A DNA stretch of 64,000 bases from Isoetes taiwanensis (GCA_021234155.1 JAJEKV010000331.1:1-64000), one strand, 5' to 3'. Shown: positions 32,708 to 44,867, counted from the stretch's first letter. A program made the numbers and translations. Notes: generated by a model from the sequence alone, not told the origin.

Positions 32708-35650
32708 TTAAATGCCGATTGAACTCGCTTTGGGATTAATCCTCAAAAACACATAATCCCCTTTTTGAAATTCAAGTGGTCTACGTCTCTTATTTGCATA
32801 CTGCTTCTGTCTATTTTGTGCCACAGCCAAATTCTGGCGAAGTCTCCTTAGTTGAGCATCCATGTCCTCCGCTACTTCATTAGCTGCTTCAACATTGCAT
32901 TGAGGATCTCTCCAATTAAGAGGACAACGGCACTCCTTACCATACATTGCTTCAAAAGGACTCATTTTGATGGAATCTTGATAAGTGTTGTTGTATGCAA
33001 ACTCGGCCAAATACAAATAGGAATCCCATACCTTCGGTTGACTAGGCACATACATTCTGAGCATATCCTCCAAGACTTGATTAACTCGCTCCACTTGGCC
33101 ATCGGCTTGAGGACGATAAGATGTACTGGCATATAACTTAGTCCCAATATTTTGAAACAACCCTTGCCAAAATTGGCTCATAAACTTTGTATCCCGATCT
33201 GATGAAATAGTGGCCGGCATCCCATGCAACCTAAAGATCTCCTTAACAAATAACTTCGCAATATCCATTGCCGTAGCAGTAGTCTTCGTAGGCATAAAAT
33301 GGGCCTGCTTAGTGAGTCGGTCAACCACAACATAGATTGCATCATAACCTGAACGTGTCCGGGGAAGCTCAACAATGAAGTCCATGGAAATACTCTCCCA
33401 CTTAGAAGATGGAATTACCAAAGGTTGTAATTCTCCAGGCTCCCTAAACCTTGATGCTTTTACTTTTTGACAAGATAAACACCTAGCCACATACTCCTTA
33501 ACCATCCTCTTCTGTCCGGGCCAAAAGAAATTCTGGCGCATTTTCCTCAAAGTCTTATGTACCCCTGGGTGGCCCGCTAAAGGACTATCATGTGCTTCAT
33601 ATAACAACCTCAATCTCAACTCCTGATCATTAGGAATACACATACGGCCATTATAATACAAAACTCCTTTAGACAATGCATACCTCGGAAAATCTTGGGG
33701 GTTCTCCACCACAGGTGCAAAATATGGATCATTCCTCAATTTGCTAAGAATATCCGCATCCCATTGTCCTTGAAGCACGCTAATAGAGGTTAAGAATGAC
33801 CTTCTAGACAAAGCATCAGCAATCACATTTTCTTTGCCAGGTTGATATTCAATTTCAAAATCATACTCTTCCCTTAGTTGCATCCACCTCCTTTGCCTAT
33901 TATTCAAATATGGTTGTTTTGCAAAATACTTCAGATTTTGGTGGTCAGTCTTCAAAAAGAAACGACGACCCAGCAAATAATGTCTCCATACCCTCAAGGC
34001 ATGGATAATGGCCAACATTTCTAGATCATGCACTGGGTAATTTTGTTCAGCAGGAGACAACTTACGAGATATATAAGCACAAACTCGGCCTTCCTGCAGC
34101 AAGACTCCTCCTATAGCTTTCCCAGAAGCATCAGTGACTACATGGAAGGGTACATTCATATCTGGAATCCTTAAAACTGGTGCACTAATCAAAACATCCT
34201 TTAACTTTTGGAAACTTTCCTGACAACTATCAGTCCAATGCAAATCATTCTTCTTACCCAACAAAGAAGTCAAAGGAGCAGCAATCTTTGCAAATTTAGG
34301 AACAAATTTGCGGTAATAACCTGCTAATCCCAAGAATGATCTTACCTCCTTCACCGTCTTTGGCGTGGGCCAATCCCTAACTGCCTCAACCTTAGAAGGA
34401 TCTGGCTCCAATCCCTTCTCTGAAATAACATGCCCAAGGTATACCAATCTAGTTTGTGCAAAAGAACACTTAGATAGCTTACCATACAACCTTTCTTGCC
34501 GCAAAATAGCTAATGTCTGCTTTACATGTTCCACATGCTCCTCTAATGTCCTGGAATATACCAAAATATCATCAAAGAAAACCAATATAAACTTATCCAA
34601 GAAAGATCGGAATATCTCATTCATTAGACGCATAAAGGTGGCGGGAGCATTTGTCAACCCAAAGGGCATTACAACAAACTCGTAATGTCCGTAGCGTGTC
34701 CTAAATGCAGTCTTATAAATATCTGTGTCCTTGATCCGGATCTGATGATATCCAGATCGTAGATCAATTTTTGTGAAGTACTTAGCTTGTCCCAACTGGT
34801 CAAATAGCTCATCAACCCTAGGCAATGCATATCTATTCTTCACTGTAATCTGGTTAAGCATGCGGTAATCAATACACAACCTTAATGTCCCGTCTTTCTT
34901 CTTAACAAACAAAACTGGCGCCCCAAATGGAGAAACACTCGGCCGTATAAACCCTTGTTCCAATAATTCCACTAACTGTTTCTTCAATTCAGCCATCTCT
35001 AATGCATGAAATCTGTATGGTGGCCTTGATGTGGGTTCAGCCCCAGGAACAAGTTCTATCTCATGATCTACCATTCTATGTGGAGGCAATTCCGTTAATT
35101 CTTTAGGAAACACATCAGAAAACTCATCCAACACTTTCTGGATCTCAGGGGCAATAGGTTGTTCCTGTAACTCTGCAGTACCCAAGAATGAATCTAACAA
35201 CAATGCACATCCCATTCTTATGCAACCATTCTTAATCTGCTTCTTAAAACTTTTCCGGGACAAAGGTGTAACCACTAATGACGAAGGCAATCCTTCCAGC
35301 ACAAACTTATCTCCATTAGGACTTTGGCATATAACTGTTTGCTCTCCGCAGTCAATGCAAGCTTTATGTGGCCTTAACCATGACATTCCTAGAATAGCAT
35401 CATATTTCCCTAGGCTCAATACTTCAAAACTAGTATGGGACTCAAGATCTCCTACTTGGAATTCAAGATTGTCTACCTTAGCATAAGAAGTCTTAATTTT
35501 GCCATCAGCCAACTCCACATATCTAGGGTCCCGACTAATCATATTCAAATCTAATTTCTTTGCCAGCCTTGGGGAAATAAAGCAATGTGTACTACCACAA
35601 TCAATAAGAAAGAGAACAGAACTCCATGAATAATACCCGGAACTCGATGA
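32708..35650 (-). CDS. pol: Ty3/chromovirus pol: protease, reverse transcriptase, RNase H, integrase
   Basis: An uninterrupted frame of about 975 codons. Numbering from 35548: protease flap region near residue 48 ([11 protein letters not shown]), with the catalytic Asp just upstream at 35600-35602 in the variant DCGS. RT follows at about 185-400, with [19 protein letters not shown] and the active-site FFDD at 324-327. RNase H is about 445-585 (Asp473, Glu510, Asp535). The integrase zinc finger is His653/His660 and Cys690/Cys693, and the catalytic triad is Asp723, Asp784 and Glu820 ([13 protein letters not shown]). All key residues are present, so this part looks functional. The nominal start is only where a start-like codon occurs; the true product would be a gag-pol polyprotein. 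By domain order (integrase after RNase H) this is Ty3/gypsy. It continues, frameshifted, into the chromodomain tail. Confidence 0.95.
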   Translation of the reverse strand, partial: SSSSGYYSWSSVLFLIDCGSTHCFISPRLAKKLDLNMISRDPRYVELADGKIKTSYAKVDNLEFQVGDLESHTSFEVLSLGKYDAILGMSWLRPHKACIDCGEQTVICQSPNGDKFVLEGLPSSLVVTPLSRKSFKKQIKNGCIRMGCALLLDSFLGTAELQEQPIAPEIQKVLDEFSDVFPKELTELPPHRMVDHEIELVPGAEPTSRPPYRFHALEMAELKKQLVELLEQGFIRPSVSPFGAPVLFVKKKDGTLRLCIDYRMLNQITVKNRYALPRVDELFDQLGQAKYFTKIDLRSGYHQIRIKDTDIYKTAFRTRYGHYEFVVMPFGLTNAPATFMRLMNEIFRSFLDKFILVFFDDILVYSRTLEEHVEHVKQTLAILRQERLYGKLSKCSFAQTRLVYLGHVISEKGLEPDPSKVEAVRDWPTPKTVKEVRSFLGLAGYYRKFVPKFAKIAAPLTSLLGKKNDLHWTDSCQESFQKLKDVLISAPVLRIPDMNVPFHVVTDASGKAIGGVLLQEGRVCAYISRKLSPAEQNYPVHDLEMLAIIHALRVWRHYLLGRRFFLKTDHQNLKYFAKQPYLNNRQRRWMQLREEYDFEIEYQPGKENVIADALSRRSFLTSISVLQGQWDADILSKLRNDPYFAPVVENPQDFPRYALSKGVLYYNGRMCIPNDQELRLRLLYEAHDSPLAGHPGVHKTLRKMRQNFFWPGQKRMVKEYVARCLSCQKVKASRFREPGELQPLVIPSSKWESISMDFIVELPRTRSGYDAIYVVVDRLTKQAHFMPTKTTATAMDIAKLFVKEIFRLHGMPATISSDRDTKFMSQFWQGLFQNIGTKLYASTSYRPQADGQVERVNQVLEDMLRMYVPSQPKVWDSYLYLAEFAYNNTYQDSIKMSPFEAMYGKECRCPLNWRDPQCNVEAANEVAEDMDAQLRRLRQNLAVAQNRQKQYANKRRRPLEFQKGDYVFLRINPKASSIGI

Positions 35651-36648
35651 CCACGATTTTGATTATCTACACGACCACTGGTCCACTGCAAAGATACATG
35701 CACATTCTTTCCATTGAGGAGGGTCCATGATTCTAGCAGCCCTAACCTCAACTGCGGGGGTTAGCTTGTGCTATAATCCTCGTTATCTCCCCTAGCCCTG
35801 TCCTCCGCCACCCTGTTATTATCCCAAAACCTCCACGACCACCACGGTTACCTCGGCCTCCATTTCCTCTGCCTTGGCCCCCGCCCATAAGTATCACTAG
35901 AATTCGACTGGACCATCGGGTTTGTTTGCCCTCCACGTTGAGAACATGCGGGGCAGGCGGTACTATCCATCCACCTTCTCGGACAATCTCGTCCATAATG
36001 ACCAACTTCTCTGCACCTGAAGCATCGATTCTCATTAATACACTTTTCCCTGGTTTCATCATTCAAAGGTGCATACATAGGTCGAGATCCTCGGCTTTGA
36101 CCACCCTCCCCGCAGATACTAACAAACTGCGGCAGCCATGCCATGCCCCTCGCTAGAGAATCTACCTCTACCAGATCCACCGGTCCGCCATGTGGAAGGA
36201 GCTTGTCTCTTCTTAGCATTCTCCAAGGTTGCCTTCTCAGCTAGATCAGCTTCACGATTCTTAGCAATTCTGAACACCTCCTCCAGATCCTTATAGGACA
36301 CACCTGACATTGTGCTCTTAATATCAACCTGCAAACCCTTCACAAATCGAGCGCAAAGCTTCTCCTTATCCTCAAAAGGACAATGATACTGCAACCTTCT
36401 GAACTTCTCGTTATATTCAGCCACCGTCCCTTTCTGTGTCAGGTCCAAGAACTCATTCATCTTGTCTACTTTGTATCCGGGAGGCATAAAGTGTCCTTCA
36501 AAAGCAGTCTTAAACTCTTGCCAAGTTGCTCGCCCGCAACCTTATTTATGTCCCGCAAATAATTCTCCCACCATACTCTAGCAAATCCACCCAACATTGC
36601 TCGAGCCAATACAGCTTTTAACAGAGTCTTCAAAGATTGATGAGTTTA
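35651..36648 (-). CDS. gag: Ty3 gag (capsid and nucleocapsid), 5'-truncated and frameshifted
   Basis: From 36648 downward the minus strand encodes a retrotransposon Gag core: [49 protein letters not shown] and FVKGL. Glu/Lys-rich sequence follows. The nucleocapsid zinc knuckle [14 protein letters not shown] (CCHC, about 35986-36027) is next, then a Gly/Arg-rich linker leading to protease. At least three frame changes occur (about 36500, 36150, 35850). The N-terminal capsid portion, 5' UTR, primer site and 5' LTR are absent, because a TRIM LTR starts at about 36649. Gag would form the virus-like particle and package element RNA. This copy alone could not be transcribed from its own LTR. Confidence 0.85.
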
Positions 36649-36806
36649 CTTTAACGGGCCCATGGTAGACCGCCGAGTATTCGAACCTTGAAATGTATTG
36701 CAATGCTTTCCCCAGACACCGCATAAATGGGTAGAAGCGACTACTCATAAACGTCTAGACGGTTTTGCCCGGGTTGGTTAAGGGCATGTCGGTTAGGAAC
36801 GTTACA
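36649..36806 (+). mobile_element. TRIM LTR at the right edge of the nest
   Basis: Collinear with the LTRs at 18795 and 26452. It ends CGTTACA at 36806 and is followed by CATAA. Its first bases (CTTTAACGGGCC) are altered relative to TGTAACGGGCC and directly abut truncated gag, with no polypurine tract. Confidence 0.8.
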
Positions 36807-36811
36807 CATAA

Positions 36812-39240
36812 TAACAGGGGTTTCTTTTTGTATTTTTGTACTTTTTTTTTCCTAAGGTTTTTATATGATTTCATGGATGTATTTGATGAGGCATACTAAT
36901 TAGTATATCTAGAGCGCGACACGCTTGAACTAATTTTGATGCCTATATCCAATGGTTTAGACCCACATATCATATATTTCCTTTTTTTTTAAACTGTATT
37001 TTCTTATCACTTCTTTTTTTTTTAAACTGTATTTTCTTGCTCGACATGCAAGGCTCGAGATAACCCATTTTAGGGTTTATGCGTTTAGGGTTATGTTCAT
37101 GTTTGGTGCGGGCAGGTAATTGTCATGTATAATAACGCGAAGACATGGGGGCTCAGACTCGCAGCAAGAGATCCAAGTTTTTTTTGTCATCACGGCAACA
37201 TTGACAAGCTTTGGGTGATATAAAAAAGTCTAGGCAGGTCGGATCCTCATCATACAGATTGGCTCGATGCTTCGTTTGTTTTTTTTGATGAATTTGGCGA
37301 TCCTGGTGCAGGTTTATATCAGGGGATCGTTGATAATGCAGGCTTTAGGGTATAGATATGAAGAGATGCCTACACAATGGTCGATTGCGAGGGTCACCGA
37401 ATCCGTGCAACCGCCAAAGACCAAATCGAAAAGAAGAGCTTGCATCTAAAGGAAGCAGGGCGAACCAGATTTTTCAAAACAAGCCGCCGATAAATGTCGA
37501 TGCAAGAAATTCCCATGCTAAAAATTAGGGCTTGCAAATAGATCGGGGCGAGAGGTTACTTTCCAATACGGTTTTCGCTTGGGTTCGATTTAAAGCTCAT
37601 CATACTACTCATACTCATGTAAAGGTGATTCTTCCGTTGATCCTCAAAGAGGTCGACTATTTATCATTATCTTTTTGAGGAGCCTTAGATCCGTGGCAAG
37701 ATCAGCCGCCAGCCTTCAAAACAACATCTTGCGGGTAAAGCTTGCCCTTTCACTTTGTCATTGTTTGTTGCTTTTCTCTTGGTATGCAACGGCGTAGCTT
37801 CCATCTACTTCTAGCCACTTTACATTCCACTTAAGATAAATCTTGGATTTTAGAGATGATAAATTGGATATTTAGGGATTGAGACAGAGGCTGTGTTTAG
37901 AACCAGTTCCTTGCCTATTCCATGTTATTTCAATCCGTTGCAACAAGAACAAGAAACCACATTGCACTTTTCATCTTGTTGAATAGCAATGAGCTTTTTA
38001 GTGGTCTAGTGGAATGCATGTGATCTTCCGGGTGTTCGATAATATCCTTTCTTCTTTCTTGTACCTATTTTCCGAACTCCATTTTTCTTTAAAATATACC
38101 CCCGCTAACTTGTTGTCATTCTTTGCGTTTGCACATACTCATAGCATTCGACAGGAGTATCTATGGTACTTTTGATATATTTAGGTTGTAGGAGTCCAAG
38201 TCTTGGTTTTGTCTTAAGAACAATGTTCAGTCTCACACACTTTTATAGTTTAAACGGCTGTAATTTGCACATTCAAGAAATGCATTCTGCTTGATGTTGT
38301 CTATGCAACGTGAGAGTCTTAAATAAGATGATGCTGTTTCTATTGCTGTGGGCATGGTATCTTGCTCACATTCTCAACCATATGTTTCATTCACAAGTTG
38401 GAAGTTGACAATGGCATCATGGACACCAGCTCATGTATCTGATTGTGCCAAAGCATTTGAGCTCAATATCCGATTTTACAATCCAGCTTTGGTCGGGCCG
38501 TGGCTGAACCGGTTTCTTCTTAGTAAACGACACCATCATGGCTCTCCAATGCAAAGCGCCTTCACCTGGTCCAATTTTGTAGCCCCCCGAAGCCTCAAGA
38601 GCTCCCCGGCCCACACAATTCATATCCGGGCAAGTGCTTATAAAACATGAATCAAGGCAAGTGGAAATGTCCACCAAGGGGGCCTACACCAATTTTGTAG
38701 TGTTGTGGCATTGCAATTTCGCTTAATGCTAATTTTTTCCCACGATGTAAGGTTGGGATAGCCGTTTGGCATATTCTTTTATGAAAAGACGAAGTTTTTT
38801 CGAGTATGATAGTTTTATTTGGATGCTATGCTATATTCCACCATTTGCTTTGCATTCGCTATTTAAATTAGAAGAATATGTTAAAAGATGTATAGCCGTT
38901 GGCTTGGAATGGAATCTTTCATTGAGCGACCAAGAGACACGGGAACATATGCCAACTTTCGAGTTATGGTGGAATCACAATAGGGTGGGATGACTATGAA
39001 TAACGGGGAATTTTTAGCATCACACTATAGGTTGTCAGATAACTCAATTTCAACATGCATGTTTTAAGATATTTTTTATTTTTAGATGTGTGCTCGCAAT
39101 TCTTGGGGTGTGTGGATATTCACTCAAGGGAGCTTGGACTGTGTGTATATATTGACTGTGTGTATATTGTATTGTTATAAATTGCTTGTTTGTTTGTTTG
39201 GTTTTGTTTGCGTTTGTTAGGGCGGGAGGGCCAAAAAAAA
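36812..39240. other. Intergenic, no gene recognised
   Basis: AT-rich, with a small tandem duplication at about 36983-37040 (TTTTTTAAACTGTATTTTCTT twice, about 50 bases apart). Reading frames at 37267-37449, 38348-38650 and 38766-38993 show no known domain and no splice context that would join them. Confidence 0.45.
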
Positions 39241-39690
39241 TTTTAGTATAACTACCAACACATAATACCATTAACATTAATTAACGCAAAACCATTGCAT
39301 TCCACACTTAAAAATAAATTCCCCTTAAACCCCTGTGGTTTGGGTGCATATTCACACGGGGTGACGTAGGGCGGCGAGAGCCCCTAAATTCATGTTATAC
39401 ATGTACAAAATCAACACCATATAGTACATTGTCTCAAATCTTATAGTATTTTGCAAACCGGTGGTTATACAAAGATACCAAAACTTGTACAGGCATACCC
39501 CACAAACGAGGAACTTTACGTGCGGTATAGATTAAGGAATAAGGGTTGAATATGCCTATCCAACACTCTCGTTGCCGGAGTCACCCAGGTGTGAATATGC
39601 ACCCAAACCACGGGGGTTTAAGGGGAATTTTATTTTTAAGTGTGGAATGCAATGGTTTGCGTTAATTAATGTTAATGGTATTATGTACAG
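39241..39690. mobile_element. Foldback/MITE-type element with about 105-bp terminal inverted repeats, copy 1
   Basis: The left arm (about 39262-39367) and right arm (about 39585-39685) are near-perfect reverse complements. Shared words include TTAACATTAATTAACGCAAA, TTTGGGTGCATATTCACAC and TTCCCCTTAAAC, with partners in the opposite arm. The internal 215 bases contain TACCCCACAAACGAGG. No transposase. The same family recurs at 40466-40902 in the opposite orientation. Outside the arms both copies share a GTTAGGGC...GGGCC-AAAAAA-type edge on one side. Confidence 0.8.
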
Positions 39691-40465
39691 GGGGTTCTAC
39701 TATACCATGCATGGCAGTTTAAAGTCCAATCCAAAGATGGTCAATTTCCAAGTAAGGAGATTCCGAGAATGGTTGGTATTGTAAGACAAATGTCTTGCTA
39801 GACCCTTTTAAAGTAAATGGCTTATTATGTCATTATGATCTGCTTGTAGGTGCATGAGCCATGAAGAAACTAGTTCACAAATATTGATGTCAATGGGGGA
39901 AGCACCATATATGCTTTGCTTATTTTGCTGCCTGATGCACCATTAGGTAAATTCTTGATTATAATTGGACATAAAGTTTGTTGTCAAATAGAGTTTTGGG
40001 GAGTTCATTTGTCTTCACATCATAAGCAGGCAGAGCCTTGCTCTGCCTAGATGTTGCATGTAACTTAGGTTCTTTGTATTACAAAGCCAGCGGACCATAT
40101 CGACCTATTCATGGTACTTGAGACACACATTTGATACGAATTCTGGTTTGATAATTTGCAGATGATGATAACTGTTCAAAGGCTTGTTTATTTTCATGTT
40201 TCAACATTTTAATAGTTGATGAATGCATTTTGCAGCAGCTCAACCTGTAACCATTTGCAGATGCGCTGCTCGGTGTTTCCAAGACTTTGGGAGAGAATGT
40301 TGGTCCTGACACATAAGATGCGTTAATCACCTTGTCACATGTTGCAAAGGGCTGCATTCTTCCTCCAATATCAGCCAAAAGCTAACCTTCAATGTAGCCG
40401 TGACAAAGGCATTTCATAGCAGAGTAAACATGCATTTTGGCATATCCTTTAATTGGTATTTCTTT
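39691..40465. other. Intergenic; contains the 40127-40190 duplicate of 18690-18760
   Basis: No gene recognised. 40127-40190 repeats the host block seen at 18690-18760 and includes an acceptor-like TTTGCAG followed by ATGATG. Confidence 0.5.
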
Positions 40466-40902
40466 AATATAACTACCATTAACATTAATTAACACAAACC
40501 ATTGCATCCAACACATTTAAATTAAAATCCCCCTAAAACCCCCTTTGGTTTGGGTGCATATTCACACGGGGGGTTACTTCGGGCATCGAGAGCTGTCGGA
40601 TGGGCATATTTGCCCTTTATTCCTTGATCTGAACCGTACATAGCGATCCTCGTTTGTGGGGTATGCATGTACAAGTTTTTGTATACTATACATTTAGGTT
40701 TTCTAAATACTATAAGGTTTGAGTAAATATACTTAATGGTGTTAATTTTATACATGTATTGTAAATATTTAGGGCTCTCTCTGCCCTACATAACCCCCCG
40801 TGTGAATATGCACCCAAACCAAAGGGGGTTTTAGGGGGATTTTAATTTAAATGTGTTGGATGCAATGGTTTGTGTTAACTAATGTTAATGGTAGTTATAT
40901 TA
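40466..40902. mobile_element. Foldback/MITE-type element, copy 2, opposite orientation to copy 1
   Basis: Arms 40468-40575 and 40793-40900 are near-perfect inverted repeats of each other and homologous to the arms of copy 1. The internal segment (CCTCGTTTGTGGGGTATGC at about 40649) is the reverse complement of that in copy 1, so the two insertions are inverted. Next to the right edge lies an 18-base GC-rich palindromic stretch (GGGCCCTTCGGGCCC core at 40914-40928). Confidence 0.8.
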
Positions 40903-40929
40903 AAAAAAAATTTGGGCCCTTCGGGCCCT

Positions 40930-41296
40930 AACAAAAAAGCAAGGAAATAGAACAAAATAACAAGAATCCTCCTCTAGGCTGAGTTGAATGGCAATTCACC
41001 TAGTCTCTTGCTAAATGTAAAGGAAAAAAGGGAAAAACTACGATGATGTATAATAAAAGAGCAAGAAGAATAAATAAAGAACCGGCATAACCATTGTACT
41101 AGCAAATTTTTTTAGAAGATAACCGTTGTACTAGCAAATACACTAAGATAAAAAATTGTAGTAAGAACATATAACATTGATGTGCATCTCTAGTTTTGTA
41201 TAAGGAGGTAAGACAACAATGGTATAGACAGCAAATGATAAACACATTTAACAAGGTCAACTTTTTACTAGATAAAAGATTCCCAGAGCTCCAAAG
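40930..41296. other. Intergenic, nothing recognised
   Basis: AT-rich sequence with stops in all frames apart from a minus-strand frame (41099-41545) that is generated in part by the tandem repeat at 41297-41379. Confidence 0.45.
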
Positions 41297-41379
41297 TAAT
41301 TGAGTAGCAAAGTATAAAGCGAAAAGGTGCCCACAGTAATCGAGTAGCAAAGTATAAAGAGAAAAGGTGCCCACAGTTT
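41297..41379. repeat. Tandem duplication of a 41-bp unit
   Basis: Two adjacent copies of GTAAT(T/C)GAGTAGCAAAGTA followed by TAAAG(C/A)GAAAAGGTGCCCACA, differing at two positions, so a recent duplication. Confidence 0.85.
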
Positions 41380-42149
41380 GGAGACAAAAGTAAGTGTATT
41401 CTTTGGGACCACTTTTGTTTGTTTCCTGAAGAGATACTGGCTGTGTGATGGTCTTCCATATGCTGCACCAGGCCATAAACAGAAGCCAAACAGAAGCCTC
41501 CTTTCTGCAGAGATATTCTTTCCGAGAGCATGCAATCATATTCAAAGCAGCTTGAATATTTGCCCCTTTTAAACGGCCAAAGACTTCATCAAACTAGAAT
41601 CTGTGAAGAATGTAAAGAAGTGATTGATTAGAATTGCCGCGATAGAAACAAATGTGCTCACATGATAATGCCAGCCATCGATTAAGCTCAAAATGAAGCT
41701 AATAAATTATATTTCTTACGAAACGGGTTGAACAAATTTAAGACCAAGGGATTTCATATTGTTTGTGGATGAAACAAATTTAATGCGACCATGAGAAGCG
41801 CTAATAAGAACTTGAACTTCGAACCTTGAACTAGATCTCCCTCTTTGTATAAACCCTCTGAGGCATAAACTGGATTTGCTTCACAAATTCGCCTCGCTTC
41901 ACAAATGCATCTCTGCTTGAGCTGCTTCAATTTTATATCCAACTGATTTGTGTAAGCTTGCCATAAAAATACATGGCCAAACCACATTGAGAGCATACTA
42001 TATGCTAAAGGTTTCACAAATGCCGAGATTCTTAGTGATAAAGAGCTATAAACATCGAGATAGCAGCCAACATAAACACTTATGAAAACCAAGAATCAAC
42101 AATAAGTTCTTACATTAAAGAAGCGGGGTAACTCCATGATTCGACCCCC
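41380..42149. other. Intergenic, no gene recognised
   Basis: A minus-strand frame of 112 codons (42092-41754) has a hydrophobic start and no recognisable domain. I give it no functional call. Confidence 0.4.
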
Positions 42150-42416
42150 GATTCGACTTCACAAAATGCCCGGCTTCTTTGTATGACCCAAAAATAAAAA
42201 AACAAGGTCGATGATGTGGCAAATCTAAGAACCCTAAAATATGGGGCGTACCGGGGAGTAGATCCGACCCGGATGGGCCCGATCAGGGCAGTGATCTTTG
42301 CCCATTCGACTTCACAAATGCCGCTGTTACGATGTATGACCTAAAATAAAAACAAGATGTACCACGGAGTAGATCCGACCAGATGGGCCCGATCAGTTCA
42401 GCAGTGATCTTTGCCC
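42150..42416. repeat. Tandem duplication, about 115-155-bp unit
   Basis: Units at 42150-42304 and 42305-42416 share ATTCGACTTCACAAA, TGTATGACC, AAAATAAAAACAAG, GGAGTAGATCCGACC, GATGGGCCCGATCAG and GCAGTGATCTTTGCCC. The second unit lacks about 35 bases. Confidence 0.8.
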
Positions 42417-43374
42417 AATTCCCTTGCATGCTCGGCTCATCGTTAGAAGATACGCATATGCCCAGATGTCATATATGACACATCGATAAAAAAACAAAAG
42501 CATGCACCTAGCGAGAAAGCAGAACCACAACCACCACGATTTGCCCTCTTCTTTGAAATCAACGGCCAAAAAAAGGTGCACTCTAGAAATACTATTTAGT
42601 ACACCTAGATGAATACGACAACCAAATCATAGGAAAACCTTAGTGAAAAGCGTACAAAAACACAAAGAAAACCCCCTGTTATTATGCTACATATTCTTCT
42701 TTAAGGTTTTTTTTTTTGAAGCTTATGCGATATATCGTACATTTAATCACTTATCCTCGGTCGAATCCTTCAAAAAATCGTGGCCTTCTCTCAATGATCT
42801 CCGAGCCCTAATCGATTTCCATCCTCATCTACATCCCTAATTAGTCTTTCAAGTTTGGCGAAACTAAATCATCCCCGCGCGGTGTCGTTTTTCTTGGTCG
42901 AAAGCAAAGATCTTGTGAGCCAATTACTTGGCGCAGATCCGCCTTGAGTTGGATCCTAAAAATTAAACCTAGAAGCGGGCTCTTCCATGCTTTCGAGCTT
43001 CATGTTGGGAGAAACCCTCAAAATCTGCAAGCATTGGGAAAGGGAATGTAAGGAATGCATTTGTGGAGCTTTGGACCCGGGTTCAATTCCCGGGCGGTAA
43101 ATGTTCAATGTTACGTAAAATTAAAACAAGAAAGCGAGAATCGCGAGTCAAAATGCAGGTAGAAATCTTAGAATGCAAGTAAGAATTTGGGAATGCAAAA
43201 GAGTATGTTGAGTAAAAACTTAGAATGCAAAGAAGGGACATTCGGTAAAGAATATATGGCACGTGGTGGCAGCTCATTGGCGATTGGACGTAATGAACCC
43301 TAACCAAACTTTACGTGTAAAAGAATGCCAAGTTCTTTTATAGAGATGGAGAGTTTTTGTATGTAATGCTTTCT
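42417..43374. other. Intergenic, no gene recognised
   Basis: No domain-bearing frame. A tRNA T-arm-like sequence at 43076-43095 is not part of a tRNA gene (see rejected list). Confidence 0.45.
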
Positions 43375-43520
43375 TTGTTGTTTTGTTTGAAAAACTTTTC
43401 TTGTCTCCACACCAATACGCTTTGACTCCATCCACAAATCACCATTCCGGTGCTTTGTTTGAAACCTCTTCTTTGTCTCTGCACAAATATGCTTCACTCC
43501 TTCTAGAACTACCATTCCTG
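43375..43520. repeat. Tandem duplication, about 75-bp unit
   Basis: TTTGTTTGAAA, CTTGTCTC or TTTGTCTC, CACCAATACGCTT or CACAAATATGCTT, and ACCATTCC recur in order at about 43382-43455 and 43459-43518. A minus-strand frame across it encodes a twofold repeat of ETKKRFQTK/ETRKVFQTK, so it could have been coding, but there is no further support. Confidence 0.55.
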
Positions 43521-44867
43521 AAGCGCAAGCCCTCTGCCATGATTCTCTGCATGACGAATGGAGCATTTTTTTTCTTTCCGCTCCTTCTTTCTCTTCATGC
43601 TTGTTTGTGTTTTACAAAGCAAGCATAGATGCATAATATTTCAGTACATTTGAATCTCAATGGTTGTGGAAAATGCTTATGTCTGCGGAGGAAGGAAGCC
43701 CTTTTGTAGCTCTTCTTACTTGCTTTGCTTTTTATACTCCATAAAGAACAAACTTTTGATGTTTTTTCTTTTTGTTGCCTCGGGAACTTTTGCCAAGGTT
43801 TATAAAGTTTAATGCGAGGAAGGTAATTGTTGCTTTCGAAATGAGTTTTAGAGAAATACCTTGGGAATGCTAACTCAATTTCGCATGATGCATGCCTAGT
43901 TTCATTATTCATTTCTCTAACCCTTTCATGCAAGAGGTCAATTTTCTTTGTTAGATGCCTTACGGTTGGAAGCACGACTTTTGCCCTTTCTTTTAGCCCT
44001 ATGTTTAAGATTTGGAGCTATGCCTTAGTTACGAACCATAGCAAAGCTTCTTCTTGGATGTAATATTCTGCCCGAGATAGCTTTGTTGCTTTGATAATAG
44101 CAATGAAGTAAGTATTTAATTAAAGTGGGACTCATTCCATTCTCACTTTTTTTGAACCCCGTTATTTTACACAAAAAAGGAGCACCCCGACCAAAAGCGT
44201 CCATAATTGAATTTTTTTGTGCATTAGTGTGCATCCAAGCTTTCTTCAGTTATCTTGGATAGCGAGTCGAGAACAAGAACAATGCAACTCAAACATTGGA
44301 ATTTCATTCTGATTGAAACCAAAGTTCTAGTTGAAAAAAGATTCTTAGTTGAACATTTTGGCTCTATTTTCTTAGGTGGGTAGACAAGAGATCACAAATT
44401 CCAACAAAAATTAAGCAAATTGTTTACTTAATCACCCAAAAATACTAGTTTTGAGATACCTTATATTTATAAATGGGCTCATTACAATATATATTACAGT
44501 GGGTGAAGAGACCATAGTGGTCGTATGGGCACAATGATTACACCCTCTTCACACATGAACCACCTAGTGCAAAGGGCGCGTGGAGCTCGCTCCTAGTCAC
44601 GCGAGCAACTTCTTAGATGATAGAAATTTGTATGAGGAGTTCCTTTATGGGCCACGTGCTTGTATGTCCAACTGATGTCACCACCCTCTTCTCGGCACCT
44701 TTCTTCAATGAACTGATCTTTTCATTGCTCCCAAGCATGTACTATCTGGTCGAGATAAGGACTGCAAGAGACAAAATCAAATTAGTCAAGTGATGCTACA
44801 TGCAAAAAAAAATAAAATAAAACACAGTTCTTAGGGCCATTTTTGGAAAATACAGGCATGAGAGCCT
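43521..44867. other. Intergenic, no gene recognised
   Basis: Minus-strand frame 43975-43595 (127 codons, basic) has no recognised domain. The remainder is AT-rich with scattered stops. Confidence 0.4.

Larger units (their letters stand above)
18795..36806. mobile_element. 18-kb nested retroelement complex bounded by TRIM LTRs and a CATAA target repeat
   Basis: The left edge is a TRIM LTR starting TGTAACG at 18795, preceded by CATAA (18790-18794). The right edge is a same-orientation TRIM LTR ending CGTTACA at 36806, followed by CATAA (36807-36811). TG...CA ends with a five-base direct repeat are the normal signature of one LTR-element insertion. Inside are further TRIM units, two plus-oriented LTR-type segments, two minus-oriented LTRs, pol fragments on both strands and one largely intact minus-strand gag-pol. 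I infer that an old TRIM (or TRIM array) insertion was later invaded and rearranged by Ty3 elements. A mis-assembly joining copies of these repeats is the main alternative. Confidence 0.55.

Noticed and set aside
37061-37092. Telomere-like TTTTAGGG/TTTAGGG words
   Set aside because: Only two isolated copies; no array.
40914-40928. GGGCCCTTCGGGCCC hairpin as a transcription terminator
   Set aside because: Bacterial-type terminator logic does not apply here; it is best read as the edge of the foldback element.
43076-43095. tRNA T-arm-like CCCGGGTTCAATTCCCGGG
   Set aside because: Upstream 70 bases give no acceptor partner, D-arm or anticodon arm. At most a tRNA-derived fragment or chance B-box.
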